12,507 nt of DNA from CAZPHI01 sp964586425 (GTDB lineage Bacteria; Bacillota; Clostridia; Lachnospirales; Lachnospiraceae): assembly GCA_964586425.1 (NCBI GenBank), contig CAZPHI010000060.1, positions 1 through 12,507 of the forward strand. Reading direction: 5' to 3'. Under the pieces are notes generated by a model. It saw nothing but the letters and a program-made list of their open reading frames with translations, was not told the DNA's origin and did not search any database. A program made the translations under genes and the position numbers. Shown here piece after piece: positions 7,605 through 12,507 of this stretch. Numbering within the stretch: position 1 is the stretch's first letter; the number at the start of each line of letters is the position of its first letter.

Positions 7605-7632
7605 GTATCGGCATATCTGGCGGATTAACTTA
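7605..7632 (-). promoter_or_regulatory. Sigma-28 (SigD/FliA)-like promoter for the pseB operon
   Basis: On the minus strand TAAG (7632-7629) is followed after 16 bases by GCCGATAC (7612-7605). The Gram-positive sigma-28 consensus is TAAA-N15-GCCGATAT, so only one base in each element differs and the spacer is one base longer. The element ends about 50 bases before the pseB ATG, and no better sigma-A promoter was seen in the same interval. A flagellar sigma factor here would couple sugar synthesis to flagellin expression. Confidence 0.6.
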
Positions 7633-7699
7633 ATATATCTGTTAATTTGTCAGGCAAATCACCTTATCAATAGATGATTTGATGTATTTTATGCCGTTC

Positions 7700-7716
7700 T
7701 ATGTTATAATAACATA
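7700..7716. repeat. 17-bp perfect palindrome, candidate operator
   Basis: TATGTTAT and ATAACATA are exact inverted arms around one central base. The palindrome covers the extended -10 of the plus-strand glycosyltransferase promoter, so a bound dimeric regulator would block transcription. It is AT-rich and could partly follow from the TATAAT sequence itself. Confidence 0.45.
7702..7710 (+). promoter_or_regulatory. Extended -10 promoter for the CgeB-like glycosyltransferase gene
   Basis: TGTTATAAT is a perfect extended -10 (TGnTATAAT). No good -35 stands at 16-18 bases; TTGATG at 7679-7684 is 20 bases away. Extended -10 promoters often do without a -35. Transcription should begin near 7717, leaving a leader of about 50 bases before the start codon. 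Confidence 0.7.
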
Positions 7717-7770
7717 AATTACTCAATTTTTATATACCAGAATACTGAATATAAAGGAATGGACTTGTCA

Positions 7771-8946
7771 ATGAACATACTTTTTTTTGAATATAATAAT
7801 TTTGGCAAAAAAGACATCATCGATGGCTTTCAATCTTGTGGACATAATATTACATGTGTTAGTGGAACGGATATATATATTCGCAAGGCTGAATCCATTA
7901 AGGATTACTTCAATACTGCAATTGAAGACACTTCAAGTTCTTATGATCTTGTATTCACTTTTAATTATAGTCCCGCTGTTTCCATACTTTGCAATGAACG
8001 TGGTATTCCATATATCTCTATAATATATGATTGTCCACAGGTTCTTCTGTATTCATATACTGTTATTAATCCCTGCAATTACATATTCATCTTCGACAGC
8101 ATTCAATATCTGCGTCTTAAGAATGAAGGCATCAATACCGTCTACTACATGCCGCTTGCTGTTAATACAGAACGCTTAGATTCAATGGATAAGCTTATTA
8201 CATCCGACATCCGTGCAATCTTTAGCAGTGAAGTATCATTCATAGGCTCTATGTATAATGAAGAACATAATCTATATGATAATCTTTCAGGCTGCAGTTC
8301 GTTCACCAAGGGATACCTCGACGCTATTATGGACGCACAGCTAAAGGTCTATGGTGATTACTTTATAGAGAATATGCTGCGTGGACCAGTTCTAGAGGAC
8401 ATGATTAAGGTTAGTGGTTATCATCCGAGCCCTGACGGAGTAGAGACAAGCCAGTACATATTCGCCAATTACTTTATTGCGCGTAAGCTTGCACAAACTG
8501 AGCGAAAACAGCTTCTCTCACTTATATCTGCTTACCACGACACCACGCTCTATACGCACAATCCAACTCCGGAGCTACCCAACGTCCGCAATATGGGGGC
8601 TGTTGACTACTATGATAATATGCCCTATATCTTCAAATGCTGTAACGTCAATCTCAACATCACGCTCCGAAGCATTCAGTCAGGAATTCCACTTCGTGCT
8701 ATGGATATTATGGGCAGTGGTGGATTCTTGCTTACTAATTATCAATCCGATTTTATACAGCATTTTACCCCTGGTGAGGATTTTGTATATTACGACAGCC
8801 AGGATAATGCTCTTCAATTATGTGACTATTACCTCAGCCATGATAAAGAACGTTGCCAGATTGCAGCGAATGGATATGGCAAAATAAAAGAATCACATAC
8901 ATACCCAAAGCGTATTAATGAGATTCTTAATATTGTTATAAGTTAA
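7771..8946 (+). CDS. CgeB-like glycosyltransferase
   Basis: This predicted cytoplasmic GT-B glycosyltransferase of 391 residues starts MNILFFEYNNF. The N-terminal half contains a Rossmann-like series of strands (LVFTFNY, YISIIYDCPQ, NYIFIFDS). The C-terminal half ends in the CgeB/Glyco_trans_1_2 pattern: NVNLNITLRSIQSGIPLRAMD (about 292-312), GSGGFLLTNY and SHTYPKR (375-381). The family includes B. subtilis CgeB of the spore crust and enzymes of flagellar glycan loci; donor and acceptor are unknown. Start choice is uncertain. The ATG at 7759 touches AAAGGA with no spacer. TTG at 7765 is 6 bases away and ATG at 7771 is 12 bases away; I prefer 7771 because homologues begin MNILF. It is the only plus-strand gene, divergent from the pse operon, with its own promoter and a strong terminator. 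It may add a further sugar to flagellin. Confidence 0.85.
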   Translation: MNILFFEYNNFGKKDIIDGFQSCGHNITCVSGTDIYIRKAESIKDYFNTAIEDTSSSYDLVFTFNYSPAVSILCNERGIPYISIIYDCPQVLLYSYTVINPCNYIFIFDSIQYLRLKNEGINTVYYMPLAVNTERLDSMDKLITSDIRAIFSSEVSFIGSMYNEEHNLYDNLSGCSSFTKGYLDAIMDAQLKVYGDYFIENMLRGPVLEDMIKVSGYHPSPDGVETSQYIFANYFIARKLAQTERKQLLSLISAYHDTTLYTHNPTPELPNVRNMGAVDYYDNMPYIFKCCNVNLNITLRSIQSGIPLRAMDIMGSGGFLLTNYQSDFIQHFTPGEDFVYYDSQDNALQLCDYYLSHDKERCQIAANGYGKIKESHTYPKRINEILNIVIS

Positions 8947-8954
8947 TTCAAGTA

Positions 8955-9009
8955 AAAAAGATTCATAGCTACAGCGATACTTTATCGTCTGTAATCTATG
9001 AATCTTTTT
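8955..9009. terminator. Long bidirectional intrinsic terminator
   Basis: AAAAAGATTCATAG (8955-8968) and CTATGAATCTTTTT (8996-9009) are perfect 14-base inverted arms. The inner part pairs further: TACAG (8970-8974) with CTGTA (8989-8993), and CGATA (8975-8979) with TATCG (8983-8987) around a three-base loop. Each strand ends in a U tract, so it can stop the plus-strand glycosyltransferase transcript and the minus-strand HPr-like transcript, which converge here. Confidence 0.88.
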
Positions 9010-9058
9010 ATTTTATAGTTATTATGTTTATGCTTGTTTGCTTCTTTCGTATTATAGT

Positions 9059-9289
9059 CTATGCCATGAATGGCTGTAGGCAATTCAACGCAGTGCTGTC
9101 TTCAGTGTGTACTGTTAAGAGAATCTTGTCCTTTTTGTTACTGGCATATGATAATACGCCTAAAATTGATTTTGCGTCAACTATTATTCTGCCTGTTCCA
9201 AGATCAATATCTGAATCAATCGAATTAGCTGCTGCTACAAATTGCTTGATTACATCAATTGATGGCAACTTGATTTCTAATGTTTGCAT
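9059..9289 (-). CDS. HPr-like protein lacking the catalytic histidine
   Basis: This 76-residue protein has the HPr (PtsH) fold pattern: a helix at IDVIKQFVAAANSI, then DIDLGTGRIIVDAKSILGVLSY and a strand ILLTVHTED. Ser41 in DAKSILGVL aligns with regulatory Ser46 of HPr (KSIMGVMS). Counting back 31 residues places Ser10 where HPr has the phosphorylated His15, and the GLHARPA motif is absent, so it cannot carry phosphate for sugar transport as HPr does. His-less proteins of this kind are common in Clostridia and are often labelled HPr family. Bacillus Crh is a partial parallel: an HPr paralogue with His15 replaced but Ser46 kept. The ATG follows AAGGAG by 8 bases, and the gene has its own sigma-A promoter and terminator, so it is a separate unit. 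Any link to flagella is only by position. Its regulatory role is unknown. Confidence 0.75.
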   Translation of the reverse strand: MQTLEIKLPSIDVIKQFVAAANSIDSDIDLGTGRIIVDAKSILGVLSYASNKKDKILLTVHTEDSTALNCLQPFMA

Positions 9290-9329
9290 TTTGTATCTCC
9301 TTATTATTAACTCTCAGTTACAAAGCTAT

Positions 9330-9358
9330 ATTATAGGTAAGGAAATTGTAAAAATCAA
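9330..9358 (-). promoter_or_regulatory. Sigma-A promoter of the HPr-like gene
   Basis: TTGATT (9358-9353) is separated by exactly 17 bases from a consensus TATAAT (9335-9330). Transcription should start near 9323, giving a leader of about 35 bases with AAGGAG before the ATG at 9289. Confidence 0.8.
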
Positions 9359-9393
9359 GCATTTTTTTGTTTTTTCATCTTTTTTAGAGTTTT

Positions 9394-11415
9394 TTAACTT
9401 AATCTGCGATGGATTCCTTGATTATATGTTTCATTCGCCCAATAGAATCTTATTCCTTTGAGAATTATCTCATGTCTTTCATCTATCATATCAAGGGCTT
9501 CAATATATATTTTAGTAATATCAATTCCATCATTACATATCTCTATTAGATCATTATAATACTCCTGATTAATTATCATTGCCTTATTATCAGTTATAAC
9601 ATCAATATAAACCTTTGCATTAATATCATATATGTTCTGCTTGATATCTCTTAACTTTGCATAGCTCATGTTACCTATAATCTCATCCACTATCACATCT
9701 CGTCTGATTCTTAATGCTTCCTGTGCTTTCAATAATAGTGTCTTAACAATATTATTATCAATACTACCATCATTACCTCTATTGTCTAATAGCATAGTTC
9801 TCAATTGTAGATAATAATCATAACTTCTCTTGCAATCTTTTTGATATATATTAAGAATCTCCTTTAGGTTAAAGAATCCATCTAGTAATCCGTTTTTTTC
9901 TGAATCGTTATATGTATCCTCTATTTTATTAATACAGTCTCTTATTCTCTGTAATTCATCTCTCTGCTTTTTATTATGTACATCCGTTAATTTCGTGATG
10001 GCATCACACACGCCTATATGGGTTGCTCCATGAATTATTGCACCTCTTACAGAAGCATTAATCACTGTAAGATTAGGATTCTCAATAATCTTTTTTTCAA
10101 ACCATTGTCTATAGACATTAAAGTTCTTATATGTCTGTAGTATACTACCATCTATTCCTTCAACTTTATCAAAGAGTGATTCGTCCTCCTCCGCAATTGT
10201 CTTTTCTTTAATTGCATTATCTGCGTGTTTTTTATCACCTTCAAAAGCCAAATCCATACCCATTAGTATTATCTTGTCAAATCCAAGAAACTGTGCTAAC
10301 GAAAATCCATTATTAGATACTGAACCGCCGGACTCAATATTGCTTATCTTCTTTCCACTCTTCTCATATACTTTTTGAACAGCATTAGAATTATTGAATA
10401 CAAACATCTTCCCACGCTGTCGTATTGGGAATACATACTGCGAATGAACACTATATACCATTGGAATCAATCTGTCTTTATCACCATCCATTAATTCTGA
10501 GCTCTTCTTTGGATCTACCGTAATAAGTATATCTGGTGTTATATCATGCTCCCTTAGTATCTTCTGTGATGAATCTGTAGCAATTATGAATACCCTATCC
10601 TTATTAACCATAAGTTCATCTATATTACTATTAAGTGAAGGTCCCATACCCACAATTACAGCAGGTATATTAGTCTTGTCGATATCAGCTAATGCTTCTT
10701 TTAACTGATCAATTGTAGAGGAATATGCCATACACCAAAGATTAGCCAGAAGATTTTCAGCCATCTTTTCACCAAACTTAGCATTCGTACTGTCATTAGT
10801 TCCTACTCTTGCTGATATCTGCTGACTTAAATCGATGAAGGCCTGTATATTCTCAGGATATATCTTGCCATAATTTGGCGATATAACTATCTCTGTATGC
10901 TTCATTCTCTCTATTGGACAGTTGCGAGTAAGTAACTGCCAATACTGATTCATATTAACTCCATCTAGAATAATGTATAGTCGTCCCTTGGCTTTATTCA
11001 GTATTCCGGTTATATCAACATTTTCCATAATTAGCTTAAAGATTCTAATATCTGGCTCATACAGCATAATTAGATTGTCATGCGTCATTCTGTCCACAAG
11101 AGCGCTTATATACTCCATATTAGACATTCCACAGTACACATATAGAGTCTTTTTGTCCATATTAAGCTTTGATACAAAGCACTGTACCGCATATCCTGAG
11201 TCGCATCTGCTTGATAATATCATCTCTCTTTTGTCATCATTATAGACAACTACTGCTGTTCCATCCTTTGCTTCCTGCATTGATATAAAGCCAGGTCGTG
11301 CTATTTTACTTTGCTGCTCAATTATATTCCATATGCCATCAGTGTACAGGGCTGGCATGCAATTACATAGGGCTTTAAGGTTATTATTAAGTATTGTTTT
11401 ATTACTCATATTCAT
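9394..11415 (-). CDS. maf: Maf (motility-associated factor) flagellin glycosyltransferase, DUF115 family
   Basis: Maf proteins transfer CMP-activated nonulosonic acids onto Ser/Thr of flagellin in the cytoplasm before export. The central DUF115 (MptE-like) domain is clear: PAVIVGMGPSLNSNIDEL (251-268), FIIATDSSQKIL, PDILITVDPKKSSE (294-307), ESGGSVSNNGFSLAQFLGF (361-379) and KIILMGMDLAF (381-391) followed by KHADN. GMGPSL and GGS resemble the nucleotide-binding parts of sialyltransferase-like folds. The N-terminal 240 residues and the helical C-terminal 200 residues match the usual three-part Maf layout, and 673 residues is a normal length. The ATG follows GGAG by 8 bases. The gene lies 72 bases after the small helical-protein gene, downstream of flagellin, which fits its role. 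It likely uses the CMP-sugar made by the operon at 1-7555. I found no convincing promoter in the 72-base gap. Confidence 0.9.
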   Translation of the reverse strand: MNMSNKTILNNNLKALCNCMPALYTDGIWNIIEQQSKIARPGFISMQEAKDGTAVVVYNDDKREMILSSRCDSGYAVQCFVSKLNMDKKTLYVYCGMSNMEYISALVDRMTHDNLIMLYEPDIRIFKLIMENVDITGILNKAKGRLYIILDGVNMNQYWQLLTRNCPIERMKHTEIVISPNYGKIYPENIQAFIDLSQQISARVGTNDSTNAKFGEKMAENLLANLWCMAYSSTIDQLKEALADIDKTNIPAVIVGMGPSLNSNIDELMVNKDRVFIIATDSSQKILREHDITPDILITVDPKKSSELMDGDKDRLIPMVYSVHSQYVFPIRQRGKMFVFNNSNAVQKVYEKSGKKISNIESGGSVSNNGFSLAQFLGFDKIILMGMDLAFEGDKKHADNAIKEKTIAEEDESLFDKVEGIDGSILQTYKNFNVYRQWFEKKIIENPNLTVINASVRGAIIHGATHIGVCDAITKLTDVHNKKQRDELQRIRDCINKIEDTYNDSEKNGLLDGFFNLKEILNIYQKDCKRSYDYYLQLRTMLLDNRGNDGSIDNNIVKTLLLKAQEALRIRRDVIVDEIIGNMSYAKLRDIKQNIYDINAKVYIDVITDNKAMIINQEYYNDLIEICNDGIDITKIYIEALDMIDERHEIILKGIRFYWANETYNQGIHRRLS

Positions 11416-11487
11416 GTGCCGTTCTCCTACTTAAGCAAGGTGTCATATATGCTGGAAGATATAACAAATCCGTGCTTATTTCTACAA

Positions 11488-11838
11488 TTACTGTGATAAT
11501 AAATCCTGATACAAATCAAGTAATTCCTTGACATCATATCTTAATGTATCAGCAAGCATTATCATATCACCATTTTTCATGCTTTTAACCAGTGCATTGC
11601 TCTGCTCTATAATATATGCCTGATAATTCTTTGCATCCTCTGATGGGAAGCCGAAGTCATATATTGTTTTGGCAAATTCAACAAGAATATTACATGTTCT
11701 TGAAACATACTCATTAATCATATCTCCAATTGCTTTGATATCCTCACAATATAGTGCATTCGTTACTTCATCCGTTAATCCTGTCAGAATTCCAATCTCT
11801 TTGCAGCGTACTTTTTTAGTCTCAGTATTGTTATTCAT
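11488..11838 (-). CDS. Small helical protein of unknown function between flagellin and maf
   Basis: I do not recognise a named family. The 116-residue product is soluble and mostly helical by composition, with no signal peptide or membrane span. It starts MNNNTETKKVRCKE, and its C-terminal helix is acidic and leucine-rich (GDMIMLADTLRYDVKELLDLYQ). Its size, helical nature and place between flagellin and maf suggest a flagellin-binding chaperone (FliS- or FliT-like) or a helper of Maf, but it lacks recognisable FliS sequence; this is inference. The ATG at 11838 follows GGAAGG by 6 bases and is preferred over a TTG at 11859, which would put that site inside the gene. It comes after the flagellin terminator. 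No clear promoter is visible in the 57 bases between, so it may depend on readthrough or on a weak site. Confidence 0.75.
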   Translation of the reverse strand: MNNNTETKKVRCKEIGILTGLTDEVTNALYCEDIKAIGDMINEYVSRTCNILVEFAKTIYDFGFPSEDAKNYQAYIIEQSNALVKSMKNGDMIMLADTLRYDVKELLDLYQDLLSQ

Positions 11839-11844
11839 ATTAAT

Positions 11845-11850
11845 CCTTCC
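11845..11850 (-). promoter_or_regulatory. Shine-Dalgarno that decides the small-protein start
   Basis: GGAAGG on the minus strand is 6 bases before the ATG at 11838 and downstream of an in-frame TTG at 11859. It supports the shorter 116-residue product. Confidence 0.7.
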
Positions 11851-11895
11851 ATGTCGCAATTACTTATTTGAATATATCCAAATGAAAGTTACCTA

Positions 11896-11923
11896 ATAAA
11901 AAAGGCAGCCTAGTACGGCTGCC
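11896..11923 (-). terminator. Intrinsic terminator after flagellin
   Basis: Reading the minus strand, GGCAGCC (11923-11917) and GGCTGCC (11910-11904) form a perfect 7-bp GC-rich stem with a six-base loop, followed by six U residues. It lies 24 bases after the flagellin stop and separates that abundant transcript from the small-protein and maf genes. Confidence 0.92.
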
Positions 11924-11947
11924 CATTTATATATAGACTTTTAAGAA

Positions 11948-12507
11948 CTACTGTAGTAATGATAATACACCCTGTGTAGCCTGATTTGCCTGAGCAAGCA
12001 TTGACTGACCAGCCTGTGAAAGGATGTTATTCTTGCTGTACTCAACCATCTCTGCTGCCATATCTACATCACGGATACGTGATTCAGCGGCCTGTGTATT
12101 CTCGCTTGTTGTATCAAGGTTGTTAATTGTATGCTCAAGTCTGTTCTGAAGAGCACCAAGTGTAGAACGCTGTGTAGATACTGTATTAATAGCTGTCTGA
12201 ATCTTCTCCATTGCATCACCTGCATCGTCGAATGATGCTAAGCTAAGTCCATTAACACCTAATTCTGTTGATGAAAGATCTGATATTGATAATTCAATAG
12301 CCTGACCACTAAGTGAACCAACCTGAAGGTTCTTACCCTGGAATGAACCATCTAATAAATTCATTGTATTAAACTGTGTTGTTGACTGAATTCTGTCGAT
12401 TTCAGATGTTAACTGATCAACCTCTGCCTGAAGTGCTGTTCTATCTGTTGATGTATTAGTATCGTTAGCTGCCTGTGTAGCAAGTTCATTCATTCTTTGA
12501 AGAATTG
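11948..12507 (-). CDS. fliC: Flagellin, C-terminal part (5' end beyond the window edge)
   Basis: The frame enters at the right edge as ILQRMNELATQAAND and ends LLQ-stop, giving 185 visible residues. These cover the second half of the N-terminal D1 domain (through SEIDRIQSTTQFN and LLDG), a linker of only about 45 residues in place of D2/D3, the C-terminal D1 helix (ALQNRLEHTINNLDTTSENTQAAES) and the terminal D0 helix (RIRDVDMAAEMVEYSKNNIL...QGVLSLLQ). A full protein should be about 270-280 residues, a minimal flagellin. QRMNEL and QAEV keep the Arg, Leu and Glu that contact TLR5 in Salmonella and Bacillus flagellins. Ser/Thr in the surface linker (for example SLSGQ, SISDLSSTEL) are possible glycosylation sites for the downstream Maf. 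The promoter lies outside the window; the terminator follows 24 bases after the stop. Confidence 0.97.
   Translation of the reverse strand, partial: ILQRMNELATQAANDTNTSTDRTALQAEVDQLTSEIDRIQSTTQFNTMNLLDGSFQGKNLQVGSLSGQAIELSISDLSSTELGVNGLSLASFDDAGDAMEKIQTAINTVSTQRSTLGALQNRLEHTINNLDTTSENTQAAESRIRDVDMAAEMVEYSKNNILSQAGQSMLAQANQATQGVLSLLQ

Noticed and set aside
9024..9461. Plus-strand open frame of about 145 codons opposite the HPr-like gene
   Set aside because: It runs antisense through the HPr-like gene, its promoter and the end of maf, with no Shine-Dalgarno and no recognisable motif.
11416..11487. Possible promoter (TTGTAG...TTATAT) before maf
   Set aside because: Both boxes match the sigma-A consensus poorly (about 4 and 3 of 6), so I do not call it; maf is probably co-transcribed with the upstream small gene.
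1..12507. CRISPR arrays, tRNA or rRNA genes, insertion sequences and attachment sites
   Set aside because: No regularly spaced repeats, tRNA-like cloverleaf, transposase reading frame or terminal inverted repeats were seen on either strand.

Overview
The window looks like part of a flagellin and flagellin-glycosylation locus from a motile, AT-rich, Gram-positive Clostridia-type bacterium, most likely Lachnospiraceae (Roseburia, Butyrivibrio, Lachnospira or Agathobacter type). The grounds are AT-rich codon choice, strong AGGAGG-like Shine-Dalgarno sites, a compact flagellin with little outer domain, a DUF115 Maf protein, and a His-less HPr-like protein of a kind common in Clostridia. The species call is inference from protein style, not from a marker gene.

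Reading the minus strand from right to left: the 3' part of a flagellin gene enters at the right edge and ends in a clear terminator. Next come a 116-residue helical protein of unknown function and a 673-residue Maf (motility-associated factor) protein, the family that attaches nonulosonic acids to flagellin. A small HPr-like protein follows, with its own strong promoter and no catalytic histidine. It ends at a long hairpin shared with a convergent plus-strand gene, a CgeB-like glycosyltransferase, which is the only gene on the plus strand.

A roughly 200-bp divergent intergenic region separates that glycosyltransferase from a tight eight-gene minus-strand operon covering 1-7555. The order is pseB-like dehydratase/epimerase, pseI-like synthase, methyltransferase, DegT-fold PLP enzyme, SpsF-like cytidylyltransferase, WbqC-like protein, pseG-like hydrolase, and a CDP-alcohol phosphotransferase cut by the left edge. 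The operon has a good sigma-28 (flagellar sigma factor) promoter match. The divergent glycosyltransferase has a perfect extended -10 inside a 17-bp palindrome.

Taken together, PseB, PseG and PseI supply the first, fourth and fifth steps of pseudaminic-acid synthesis, SpsF probably makes the CMP-sugar, and Maf transfers it to flagellin. Canonical PseC (aminotransferase) and PseH (N-acetyltransferase) are not visible. Their places may be taken by the divergent PLP enzyme and by an unidentified acyltransferase (WbqC-like is one candidate), or the genes may lie elsewhere. The methyltransferase, WbqC protein and CDP-alcohol phosphotransferase suggest a modified, possibly phospho-alcohol-decorated sugar. 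That combination is the most novel-looking part of the window.
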